Below are positions 57,034 to 64,000 of a stretch of 64,000 bases of DNA, piece after piece (position 1 is the first letter of the stretch; every line of letters starts with the position of its first letter). A program made the position numbers and the translations under genes. The notes below the pieces were generated by a model. That model was given only the letters and a program-made list of their open reading frames with translations. It searched no databases and had not been told where the DNA came from. The stretch lies in the NCBI RefSeq assembly GCF_000377565.1, contig NZ_KB898356.1, positions 363,142 through 427,141 on the forward strand. The letters run 5' to 3'. This DNA is from Rhizobium sp. 2MFCol3.1. GTDB taxonomy: Bacteria; Pseudomonadota; Alphaproteobacteria; Rhizobiales; Rhizobiaceae.

Positions 57034-58362
57034 ATGCAAACCAACTTCACTCCCGCCCAGCTAGCCGATCCCCATGTCGCGGCCTCCGAGCAGATCCTGC
57101 GCAAATGCGTCCATTGCGGCTTCTGCACCGCCACCTGTCCCACCTATGTCACGCTTGGCAACGAGCTCGACAGCCCGCGCGGCCGCATCTATCTGATCAA
57201 GGACATGCTGGAAAACGACCGCCCGGCCGACACGGAGGTGGTCACCCATATCGATCGCTGTCTCTCCTGCCTTGCCTGCGTGACGACCTGTCCCTCGGGC
57301 GTCGATTACATGCACCTCGTCGATCACGCCCGCGCCCATATCGAAAAGACCTACAAGCGCCCCTTCATGAACCGGCTGACGCGCGGCATTCTCGCCGCCG
57401 TTCTGCCCTATCCCGGCCGCTTCCGCCTGGCGCTTCGACTGGCCCGCATCGGCCGGCCGCTGGAAGGCCTGTTCCGTCGCCATCAGGCGCTGAAACCCTT
57501 CGCCGCAATGCTGGCGCTCGCCCCGCGCAGCCTGCCTGCGCCCTGGCATCTGGCGACGCCGGCGACACACGCGGCCAACAAGGGCGAGCAGCGAGGGCGC
57601 GTGGCGATCCTCACCGGCTGCGCCCAACAGGTGCTCGACCCATCAATCAACGCGGCGACCATCCGGCTTCTCACCCGTCTCGGCGTTGAGGTGGTGGTGC
57701 CCAAGGGGGAAGTCTGCTGCGGTTCGCTGGTCCATCATATGGGCCGCGAGGAACAGGCGCTGGCAAGTGCCCGCGCCAATGTCGATGTCTGGACCCGTGA
57801 GATCGAAAAGGGCGGGCTCGATGCCATCATCATCACCGCGTCCGGCTGCGGCACGACGATCAAGGATTACGGCCACATGCTGCGGCTCGATCCCATCTAC
57901 GCCGAAAAGGCCGCCCGCGTTTCCGCGCTTGCCCGCGATGTGACCGAGTACCTGGCGACGCTCGATCTTCCCTCGCACATCCCGAGGGGGCTGACGGTCG
58001 CTTATCACTCCGCCTGCTCGATGCAGCACGGCCAGAAAATCACGCTGGCGCCGAAGCAGCTGTTGAAGGCGGCGGGTTTTACCGTGCGCGATCCGGCCGA
58101 AGGCCACCTCTGTTGCGGCTCCGCCGGCACTTACAACATCATGCAGCCGGATATTTCCGACGCGCTGAAGGCTCGCAAGGTGAAGAATATCGAGGCGACG
58201 AAGCCCGATATCATCGCGACAGGCAATATCGGCTGCATCACCCAGATCGCGTCGGCCACCGCGATCCCCATCCTGCACACCGTCGAGCTGCTCGATTGGG
58301 CCTACGGCGGCGACATGCCGGAAAAGTTGAAGGACGGCCAAGTTGACGGTCAACAAAATTAG
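57034..58362 (+). CDS. glcF: Glycolate oxidase iron-sulfur subunit GlcF
   Basis: The 442-residue protein has two 4Fe-4S ferredoxin motifs, KCVHCGFCTATCPTY and RCLSCLACVTTCPSGVD, and two CCG domains, CCGSLVHHMG and HSACSMQHG with CCGSAGTYN. It passes electrons from GlcDE to the quinone pool. The ATG follows a repeat-containing 240-bp gap, and I see only a weak GGGGAC site upstream, so its translation may depend on the upstream structure. Confidence 0.94.
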   Translation: MQTNFTPAQLADPHVAASEQILRKCVHCGFCTATCPTYVTLGNELDSPRGRIYLIKDMLENDRPADTEVVTHIDRCLSCLACVTTCPSGVDYMHLVDHARAHIEKTYKRPFMNRLTRGILAAVLPYPGRFRLALRLARIGRPLEGLFRRHQALKPFAAMLALAPRSLPAPWHLATPATHAANKGEQRGRVAILTGCAQQVLDPSINAATIRLLTRLGVEVVVPKGEVCCGSLVHHMGREEQALASARANVDVWTREIEKGGLDAIIITASGCGTTIKDYGHMLRLDPIYAEKAARVSALARDVTEYLATLDLPSHIPRGLTVAYHSACSMQHGQKITLAPKQLLKAAGFTVRDPAEGHLCCGSAGTYNIMQPDISDALKARKVKNIEATKPDIIATGNIGCITQIASATAIPILHTVELLDWAYGGDMPEKLKDGQVDGQQN

Positions 58363-58435
58363 CGGCCAGAAAAATTTAAGGGTTTCGGGCTAGCCTGACG
58401 CGGCCGGATCGTCCGGCGGCATTTGGAGCTCAAGC

Positions 58436-58873
58436 ATGCATCGTTTCATCCTGGCGTTCACCGCTCTTGTTGGCGCCACCGAAGTCGCACACGCCGACAG
58501 CCGTTTCTTCTGTTCCGCCGACGACAAGAATGTTCGCTTCACCGTCGAAAGCGGCTTCAAGGCGGAGAATGGGCACGTGCTCAATCACTTCCGCGGTGCG
58601 CTCATTCTGAAGAACGAAACCGCGCCGCAGCCGCTGGGCAGGATCGATCTCGATTCAGACAGCCTGACGAACCACTGGTCTCATGCCGGCGAGCTCAGGC
58701 TCGAGGTTCTCTATGATGGCGGGAAAGCGGCGGGTGGCCAGACGGCCAATCTGATCGTCTCGGCCGAACAGCGCAACGACGCAAAGGCCTTTGCCGGCAC
58801 ATACGAACTCGCGATCGAGGGCGGTGCGGCGCCGCAGGCCTTCAATGGCAAGGTCAGCTGCGGATCGAAATAG
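58436..58873 (+). CDS. Hypothetical secreted protein
   Basis: The 145-residue protein has a short signal peptide (MHRFILAFTALVGATEVAHA, cleaved after AHA) and a beta-rich mature part (FFCSADDKNVRFTVESGFKA, HFRGALILKNETAPQ, ending KVSCGSK). Cys residues near each end of the mature part could form a disulfide. GGAG is seven bases before the ATG. The family is not recognised. It ends at a terminator shared with the convergent L,D-transpeptidase gene. Confidence 0.78.
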   Translation: MHRFILAFTALVGATEVAHADSRFFCSADDKNVRFTVESGFKAENGHVLNHFRGALILKNETAPQPLGRIDLDSDSLTNHWSHAGELRLEVLYDGGKAAGGQTANLIVSAEQRNDAKAFAGTYELAIEGGAAPQAFNGKVSCGSK

Positions 58874-58904
58874 GCGGCCGGAAATCCAGCCGCCCTTCTT
58901 TTTA
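58873..58904. terminator. Terminator after the secreted-protein gene
   Basis: GGCGGC (58873-58878) pairs with GCCGCC (58889-58894) over a ten-base loop, followed by a T-rich CTTCTTTTT stretch. It begins on the last base of the stop codon and lies before the convergent gene at 58917. Confidence 0.62.
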
Positions 58905-58916
58905 TGACATGAGGCG

Positions 58917-59588
58917 TCAGCCGCCGAAGATCGTTCTCAGAACGTCGATGCCGCGGTCGTCGAAGGCGACGTTGCCCTGCTTGTTGCCGGGGCCGACGAC
59001 GATGACCTTGGTGCCGACGGGCACGCGGTCATAGAGATCGGCGACGTCGTCATTGACCATGCGGATGCAGCCCGAAGACAGGTTGAGGCCGATCGTCCAG
59101 GGCTGGTTGGTGCCGTGGATGCGGAAGATCGTGTCGCGGCCGCCCTGGTAGAGATACATGGCGCGGGCGCCGAGCGGATTGTCGGGGCCACCCGGCTGTA
59201 CGGCCGGCAGGTTGTGGCCGGCGCGAGCCTCGCGGACGCGCATTTCAGCCGGCGGCGTCCAGGTCGGCCATTCAGCCTTGCGGCCGATCTTCACCACGCC
59301 CGACCAGCCGAAGCCTTCGCGGCCGACACCGATGCCGTAGCGCGTGGCCTTGTTGCGGCCTTCGACGAGGTAGAGATACTTGTTGACCGTATCGACGATC
59401 ACGGTGCCCGGCGCTTCATTGGTGATGAGGCGGACGACACGCTTCTTGTATTGCGGCTTGATCTGCTGGCTGTGCTTGACGCCACGAACGGCATCCGTCG
59501 CCGTCATTACGGGCTCGGCGCTGGCAACGGCCACCATACCCGACATCGCAACGGCAACGGCCGCCACGAGCAGAGACACTTTCTTCAT
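58917..59588 (-). CDS. L,D-transpeptidase (YkuD domain)
   Basis: The 223-residue periplasmic enzyme has a signal peptide (MKKVSLLVAAVAVAMSGMVA, Ala-rich) and the YkuD catalytic motif FRIHGTNQPWTIGLNLSSGC followed by IRM, with the nucleophilic Cys and upstream His. The substrate-binding part has APGTVIVDTVNKYLYLVEG. The family forms 3-3 peptidoglycan cross-links or attaches proteins to peptidoglycan, and Rhizobiales have many copies. The next gene upstream on this strand is a close paralog, so the pair arose by duplication. Confidence 0.91.
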   Translation of the reverse strand: MKKVSLLVAAVAVAMSGMVAVASAEPVMTATDAVRGVKHSQQIKPQYKKRVVRLITNEAPGTVIVDTVNKYLYLVEGRNKATRYGIGVGREGFGWSGVVKIGRKAEWPTWTPPAEMRVREARAGHNLPAVQPGGPDNPLGARAMYLYQGGRDTIFRIHGTNQPWTIGLNLSSGCIRMVNDDVADLYDRVPVGTKVIVVGPGNKQGNVAFDDRGIDVLRTIFGG

Positions 59589-59711
59589 TTCGATTTCCCT
59601 CTCAAGGCACGATCGCCGGCAAAGCTAACCGAATCGACCGGGATTTCAAGCTGGAAACCCTGAAAATGCGGGGGTAGGCGGCAAGGTGTGTCCTTGCCGC
59701 CATAAGAAAAT

Positions 59712-60458
59712 TCAGATCACGATGACCCGCGTGCCCACTTTGACACGCTCGTAAAGGTCGACGACGTCCTCGTTGCGCAGGCGAATGCAGCCCGAGGAAA
59801 CGGCGCTTCCGATCGTCCATGGGGCATTGGTGCCATGGATGCGATAGAGCGTCGAGCCGAGATACATGGCGCGCGCGCCGAGCGGATTTTCCGGTCCGCC
59901 ATCCATGCGTGCCGGGAGATAATGGCCCTTCGCCGCCTCGCGGCTGATCATTTCCGACGGCGGTGTCCAGTCCGGCCACTCGGACTTGCGGGTCACTTTG
60001 TGCACGCCGGCCCACTCGAAGCCCGGCTTGCCGACGCCGACGCCGTAACGCCGCGCCTTGCCGTTTGCCATGACGAGGTAGAGGAAGCGGTTGTTGGTAT
60101 CGATGACGATGGTGCCCGGCGCTTCCTTGGTCTGGTAGTCGACCATCTGCGGCAGGAACTGCGGCTCGATCTGGCCACGGATCACCGGAACGCCGGGATT
60201 GATCGCCGAGACCTGTTGAGCTGCCGGCGCGCGACGAACGGCGCGCGGAGCAAACAGCCCGCGCTGCTGCTGCACGATGACGGGGCGCTGGTAGACGACG
60301 GGGCGAACATTGCCGCTGCCGCTGAGCTGCATGATCCACGGTGCCGCGAGATCGGGGCTCAGCACAACAGGCGGACGGGAAACATAACGGTCGTCGCCAA
60401 GGGCGGCCGTGGAAAAGACGCCGAGCAGGGCTGCGGCGAGCAAAACGGATTTCATCAT
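59712..60458 (-). CDS. L,D-transpeptidase (YkuD domain), paralog of the gene at 58917
   Basis: The 248-residue protein has a signal peptide (MMKSVLLAAALLGVFSTAAL), a proline- and Arg-rich spacer of about 80 residues, and the same catalytic block: YRIHGTNAPWTIGSAVSSGC followed by IRLRNEDVVDLYERV. The central part EAPGTIVIDTNNRFLYLVMA matches the neighbour closely. The longer N-terminal spacer is the main difference. The gene is 123 bases upstream of the other copy on the same strand. Confidence 0.91.
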   Translation of the reverse strand: MMKSVLLAAALLGVFSTAALGDDRYVSRPPVVLSPDLAAPWIMQLSGSGNVRPVVYQRPVIVQQQRGLFAPRAVRRAPAAQQVSAINPGVPVIRGQIEPQFLPQMVDYQTKEAPGTIVIDTNNRFLYLVMANGKARRYGVGVGKPGFEWAGVHKVTRKSEWPDWTPPSEMISREAAKGHYLPARMDGGPENPLGARAMYLGSTLYRIHGTNAPWTIGSAVSSGCIRLRNEDVVDLYERVKVGTRVIVI

Positions 60459-60670
60459 CGGACGAACTCTCTACAATGGCCGAAAATGGACGGGCGGCAT
60501 CCGCCACCTGCCGATCATGCTGCCACCGCGCTCGCCAGCGAATGGTAAACCCGCGTTCACTAAAAGCCGAACTGGCCCATAAACTTTTCGTCAGGGTTAT
60601 CGTTCGGTTTGGAAACAGGGTTTGCAAATGGTAAAGCCGGATTCGCAGCCGCTGAAACGAATGGAACGTG

Positions 60671-61300
60671 ATGAGCGAGACAGGCATTACAATCGGTGAG
60701 GACGGCAAGAGCCGCTGTCATTGGCACGGCAACCTGCCGGATTATCTGCGCTATCACGACGAGGAATGGGGCAGGCCGGTCGTTAACGACATCCGCCTGT
60801 TCGAGAAGATCTGCCTCGAAGGCTTCCAGTCCGGCCTCTCCTGGCTCACCATCCTGCGCAAGCGCGAGAATTTCCGCGCGGCCTTTGCCGGCTTCGATTT
60901 CGAGAAGGTGGCGCTGTTTACGGATGAGGATGTCGAGCGTTGCGTGGCCGATGCCGGCATCATCCGCCATCGCGGCAAGATCGTCTCGACGATCAACAAC
61001 GCCAAGCGCGCGATCGAGCTGCGCGACGAGTTCGGCTCGCTGGCGCATTATTTCTGGAGCTATGAGCCCGGTCACAACGAACGCCCCAAGGTGGTCGATC
61101 GCGCCACGATCATGGCCAATCCCACGACGCCCACCTCGGTCGCCATATCCAAGAATTTGAAGAAGCGCGGCTGGACCTTTGTCGGGCCGACCACAGTTTA
61201 CGCTTTCATGCAGGCAATGGGTCTCGTCAACGATCATCTCGAAGGCTGCTACTGCCGTCCCGAAGTAGAGGCGATGCGCGACGCATTGGTACGTCCATGA
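60671..61300 (+). CDS. tag: DNA-3-methyladenine glycosylase I
   Basis: The 209-residue Tag enzyme removes 3-methyladenine from DNA. It shows CHWHGNLPDYLRYHDEEWGR, FEKICLEGFQSGLSWLTILR with the catalytic Glu/Trp, and the C-terminal zinc ligands in VNDHLEGCYCRPEV. The helix-hairpin-helix is KKRGWTFVGPTTVYAFMQA. The ATG at 60671 is preceded by GGAACGTG. It overlaps the next gene by four bases (ATGA). Confidence 0.95.
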   Translation: MSETGITIGEDGKSRCHWHGNLPDYLRYHDEEWGRPVVNDIRLFEKICLEGFQSGLSWLTILRKRENFRAAFAGFDFEKVALFTDEDVERCVADAGIIRHRGKIVSTINNAKRAIELRDEFGSLAHYFWSYEPGHNERPKVVDRATIMANPTTPTSVAISKNLKKRGWTFVGPTTVYAFMQAMGLVNDHLEGCYCRPEVEAMRDALVRP

Positions 61301-61797
61301 AGAAACTGAAACTGATGGCAATGGCGATCGCCGTAATCGCGATCGCGCCCGCCGCTATGGCGCAGACACCCGAGCTGCAGCGCGGAGAACGGCTGGAAAA
61401 GCTGCAGTTTCCGGCGGCAACCATGGAGCTCAAGGGCTGGACGAAGTTCGGCAACGGCAAGGTCTACACCTTGCCCGTCAAGGCCGGCCAGCACGTGAAG
61501 ATCGATTTCTCGACGAAGAGCCAGTTCGCTTTCCTCTCGATCTTCGATCTCGCGGCACCCGACGACGAGGCGATCTTCGGCACCGACGAGGACGGGCAGA
61601 CCTTCCAGACGACGGTCAAGCAGGACGCCACCTGGCTGCTTCGCCCCTATTATTCGAAAGCCTCGCCAAGGCGCGGCCTCGGCGCCCCCTACAGCATCCT
61701 CGTGGAACCGCAGGCAGCCTCAGCCGCTCCAGCAACACCCGCGCCGGCCCCCGCCGACGACAGCAAGCCATCGCCACTCTTTCCGTCCCGCAAGTAG
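61297..61797 (+). CDS. Hypothetical secreted protein coupled to tag
   Basis: The 166-residue protein has a signal peptide (MKKLKLMAMAIAVIAIAPAA, cleaved after AMA), a beta-rich domain (KVYTLPVKAGQHVKIDFSTK, FAFLSIFDLAAPDDEA) and an Ala/Pro-rich tail (AATP repeats ending SPLFPSRK). Its start overlaps the tag stop, so the two are translated together. The function is unknown; a link to DNA repair is not evident because the protein is exported. Confidence 0.76.
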   Translation: MKKLKLMAMAIAVIAIAPAAMAQTPELQRGERLEKLQFPAATMELKGWTKFGNGKVYTLPVKAGQHVKIDFSTKSQFAFLSIFDLAAPDDEAIFGTDEDGQTFQTTVKQDATWLLRPYYSKASPRRGLGAPYSILVEPQAASAAPATPAPAPADDSKPSPLFPSRK

Positions 61798-61809
61798 GCC
61801 GAGCTTCGG

Positions 61810-62514
61810 TTAGCCCAAACTGTCGATCACGCCGCGCAGTTCGCCGAGCCGTTCGATCTTGCGAAAGCGCGGCGCCTCCGTCGGCTCCTCGACATGCTCG
61901 AGCACCCAGGTCAGTTCGTGCGGCACGAACACGCCGTAGCTGCCGGCCGCGATCGCCGGCACGATGTCCGATTTCAGCGAATTGCCCACCATCATCGCCC
62001 GCTCCGGCCCGCCGCCGATCTTGGAGAAGATGCGGCGATAGGTGACCGCCGTCTTGTCGGAAACGATCTCGACGGCATGGAAGAAATCGCCAAGGCCGGA
62101 CTGCGCCAGCTTGCGCTCCTGATCGAACAGGTCGCCCTTGGTGATCAGCACGAGCAGGTAATGGTCGGAAAGGGCGGCCAGCGTCTCGCGCACTTCGGGC
62201 AGCGTCTCGACCGGATGCGACAGCAGATCCCGGCCGGTATCGAGGATTTGCGCGATCACCGAAGCCGGCACGTTGCCTTCGGTAATCTCGATTGCCGTCT
62301 CGATCATCGACAGCGTGAAGCCTTTGATGCCAAAGCCATAATGCTGGAGATTGCGCGTCTCGGCAGCCAGTAGCCGCTCCGAAACCACCGTACCCTCGGC
62401 ATAGTCCGAGAGCAGTTCGGTGAAGTGGGTTTCCGTCAGCCGGTAGAATTGCTCGTTCTGCCACAGCGTGTCGTCGGCATCGAAGCCGATCGTGGTCAGC
62501 GTGCGGGTCGTCAT
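61810..62514 (-). CDS. HAD-family hydrolase
   Basis: The 234-residue HAD protein shows motif I TIGFDADDTLWQNEQFY, motif II LLVLITKGDL, a Lys in VSDKTAVTYRRIF and motif III/IV MMVGNSLKSDIVPAIAAGSY. The cap is helical (C1 type), near YRLTETHFTELLSDYAEG. It is close to the YjjG/phosphoglycolate phosphatase-like group. The ATG at 62514 follows AGGGGG; MNEQ at 62538 is less likely. The substrate is not readable. Confidence 0.88.
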   Translation of the reverse strand: MTTRTLTTIGFDADDTLWQNEQFYRLTETHFTELLSDYAEGTVVSERLLAAETRNLQHYGFGIKGFTLSMIETAIEITEGNVPASVIAQILDTGRDLLSHPVETLPEVRETLAALSDHYLLVLITKGDLFDQERKLAQSGLGDFFHAVEIVSDKTAVTYRRIFSKIGGGPERAMMVGNSLKSDIVPAIAAGSYGVFVPHELTWVLEHVEEPTEAPRFRKIERLGELRGVIDSLG

Positions 62515-62578
62515 GGGCGCACCCCCTTGTTCATTCAAAACAATTAGGAGCCTCTCGCCCTCGCCGCAAGGGATGGCG

Positions 62579-63106
62579 TCACTGATAGACGATGGCGCCG
62601 ATGAAGCGCGGGCGCGAGAAGGCGGTTTCCGCGAACGTCATGCTGCCGAAGCCCATGATGTTCGACATCGTCGTGTAATCGGCAGCACCCTCGACATAAA
62701 TCACCGAGTCGCCATCCGTCAGTTGCGGCAGCGTCGAGCTGCTCAGAACCTGTGCCTTCAACAGACCGGCCGTGCCGCTCTCCTTCGTCCAGTCCAGCTT
62801 ATAGACCCCGGCGGTCTTCTTGATGCTGGAAATCCGAAGCGCGATCGGGGCCGTGCTGTTCTGCTGCAGATGCGTGAAGACGCTGTAGAGGTTGGACACG
62901 AAGGTATTGTCGATCGAGGTTTGCCGCGAGATCACGTCGGCGACGATCCCATTGGCCTGCACGATATTCTGGTAGGTCCGGTACATGTCGAACACCGTGA
63001 TGCTCGCCAGGAAGAAGAACAGCAGGATCGGCGCGAGAAGGGCGAATTCGATCGCGGATGCGCCGGAGCGCTCGCGGATCAGGCGGGAAAGGGCGTGCTT
63101 CAACAT
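62579..63106 (-). CDS. TadE/TadG-type pilin-like protein
   Basis: The 175-residue protein begins LIRERSGASAIEFALLAPIL, where the RxGxxAxEFAL segment plus a hydrophobic stretch (LFFFLASITVFDMY) is the TadE-type N-terminus, followed by a small extracytoplasmic domain. Such minor pseudopilins belong to the Flp/Tad pilus system. Its ATG at 63106 overlaps the preceding gene's stop (TGATG). It is the last of three such genes on this strand. Confidence 0.84.
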   Translation of the reverse strand: MLKHALSRLIRERSGASAIEFALLAPILLFFFLASITVFDMYRTYQNIVQANGIVADVISRQTSIDNTFVSNLYSVFTHLQQNSTAPIALRISSIKKTAGVYKLDWTKESGTAGLLKAQVLSSSTLPQLTDGDSVIYVEGAADYTTMSNIMGFGSMTFAETAFSRPRFIGAIVYQ

Positions 63107-63636
63107 CAGGTCGGCTCGTTGACGAAGGCAAAGCTGGAGGTCAGCTGGATGGCGCCGGTGTTGTCCTTGGGAAAACTCAGGCCGAAGCCGAGCCCCGGTA
63201 CCAGCGGATCGACGACATAACAGGCGCGGGTGAAGATGATCTGCGACGGCTGACCGGAATTGTAGCTGGTGACAGGATCGATGGCGACGGAGCGGTCGAC
63301 GCAGGGTGTGCCCGTCGTCGGGAAGTCCGAAGCTTTGGCCACCGGCGTGAACTCGATGCGGATCGACTTGGCGCAATCGCTAAGAATGATCGCCTCCTTG
63401 CACACCAACGTCTTGAAGTCAGCATAGGTCATCTTGGCGCCGTTGATCTGTAGCGCGCGCGAGCTGCGACTGACGGCGCGGTCGAGCATGATCGACTGCG
63501 TCATGATCCAGCCCGCCTCGAAGATCGAGAAGATGACGGCGAAGACGATCGGCGCCAGGATGGCGAACTCGATCGCCGCCGCGCCCTTGCTGTCACCGAA
63601 AAGCCGGCGCGCGCTACTGAAAAAGGCCAATCTCAT
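63106..63636 (-). CDS. TadE-type pilin-like protein
   Basis: The 176-residue protein has RLFGDSKGAAAIEFAILAPI followed by a hydrophobic segment (VFAVIFSIFEAGWIMTQSIM), again the TadE-type start, and a domain with several Cys (LVCKEAIILSDCAKS, GTPCVDRS, TRACYVVD) that may form disulfides. It shares single-base overlaps with the gene on each side (TAATG and TGATG). It is a likely minor pilin of a Flp/Tad-type secretion or pilus cluster. Confidence 0.86.
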   Translation of the reverse strand: MRLAFFSSARRLFGDSKGAAAIEFAILAPIVFAVIFSIFEAGWIMTQSIMLDRAVSRSSRALQINGAKMTYADFKTLVCKEAIILSDCAKSIRIEFTPVAKASDFPTTGTPCVDRSVAIDPVTSYNSGQPSQIIFTRACYVVDPLVPGLGFGLSFPKDNTGAIQLTSSFAFVNEPT

Positions 63637-64000
63637 TACTGCGTCAGTCTCAATTTGCGGATCGATGTCGAGATCGACTTGAATGCGTCGCCGATACCGG
63701 AGCCGGAGGCCTGGTAGAAGTGGGCGGAGCTCGTCGCGCAGTTCTTCATGGCATTGATCGCCGTGGTGTCGCTGCCGAGTTCGAATCCGATGGTGAAGAT
63801 GGTGATGCCCTTGCCCTTGGCGGTCGTGCAGATATTGCTCAAGTAGGTCGCCGTGTTGCCTGACATCGTGTAGTTGCTCGGGCTGAGATCCGGAGAGCGC
63901 TTGTAGTCGTTCGGGCGGAACTGCGCGGTGATCACGCCATCCGTCATCAAGACGAGCACCTTCATCGTATCGGCATCGCTGAAGCTCGAAGGGCGGTTGG
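63636..64000 (-). CDS. TadG-like protein with vWA domain, C-terminal part (runs off right edge)
   Basis: The visible 121 residues hold the end of a von Willebrand factor A-like domain: KVLVLMTDGVITAQFRPNDY, an AKGKGITIFTIGFELGS strand, and a final GIGDAFKSISTSIRKLRLTQ. TadG proteins have an N-terminal TadE-like membrane helix and a C-terminal vWA domain outside the cell; the N-terminal part is beyond the window. The frame is open to the edge. The stop overlaps the next gene's ATG by one base. Confidence 0.84.
   Translation of the reverse strand, partial: NRPSSFSDADTMKVLVLMTDGVITAQFRPNDYKRSPDLSPSNYTMSGNTATYLSNICTTAKGKGITIFTIGFELGSDTTAINAMKNCATSSAHFYQASGSGIGDAFKSISTSIRKLRLTQ

Overview
The window looks like chromosomal DNA of a Rhizobiaceae alphaproteobacterium (Rhizobium/Sinorhizobium/Agrobacterium group). 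The base composition is high in GC. The order cbrA-like kinase, phasin, tRNA-His, mmsA, rirA, dppABCDF matches what I recall of the Sinorhizobium meliloti chromosome. The tRNA-His lacks the usual extra 5' G and has A73, a known alphaproteobacterial oddity. Nearly all of the window is ordinary core chromosome. I see no prophage, insertion sequence or CRISPR array.

Layout. 1-7800: start of a CbrA-like sensor kinase (partial), phasin, tRNA-His, a tandem universal stress protein, small regulators and membrane proteins, a LysR regulator divergent from methylmalonate-semialdehyde dehydrogenase, and the iron regulator RirA. 8100-13400: dipeptide-type ABC importer dppABCDF with a double hairpin between dppA and dppB. 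13400-19000: gluconokinase, D-amino acid dehydrogenase, a type III polyketide synthase paired with a membrane methyltransferase (probably alkylresorcinol or alkylpyrone lipids), a TPR protein, and an ECF sigma/anti-sigma pair. 19000-27300: a 150-bp palindromic repeat, a UvrD-like helicase, an ABC-F ATPase, peptidase T, and a KdpE/KdpD pair in which KdpD lacks its N-terminal sensor domain and no kdpFABC genes are nearby.

27500-31200 is the least explained part: four tightly packed genes encoding a TagB/TagF-like glycerophosphotransferase, a HAD-IB phosphatase, a LicC-like nucleotidyltransferase and a SAM methyltransferase. Together they look like a small pathway that activates and transfers a phospho-alcohol, perhaps onto a surface glycan. 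A Doc-type toxin with a 47-residue probable antitoxin and tRNA-Gln follow.

32200-54000: Ppx/GppA and RlmE, a VOC protein, a DHA2 efflux pump, an exported metallo-beta-lactamase-fold enzyme, a second repeat, guaB, membrane proteins, TetR and LysR regulators, a DUF1127 protein, a DUF937-like protein with NPF repeats, glutamate-cysteine ligase, RsmE, a Pit phosphate transporter, a NUDIX hydrolase, an S-adenosylhomocysteinase-like paralog, a ureohydrolase with an altered metal motif, and a quinone oxidoreductase divergent from a LysR gene. 54100-58400: glycolate oxidase glcDEF, interrupted between glcE and glcF by a third palindromic repeat. 58400-64000: small secreted proteins, two L,D-transpeptidases, 3-methyladenine glycosylase I, a HAD hydrolase, and the end of a Tad-type pilin-like operon that runs off the right edge.

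Functions and domains are assigned by reading the translated sequences against remembered family motifs; no database search was run. Starts were chosen by Shine-Dalgarno spacing and family length where possible.
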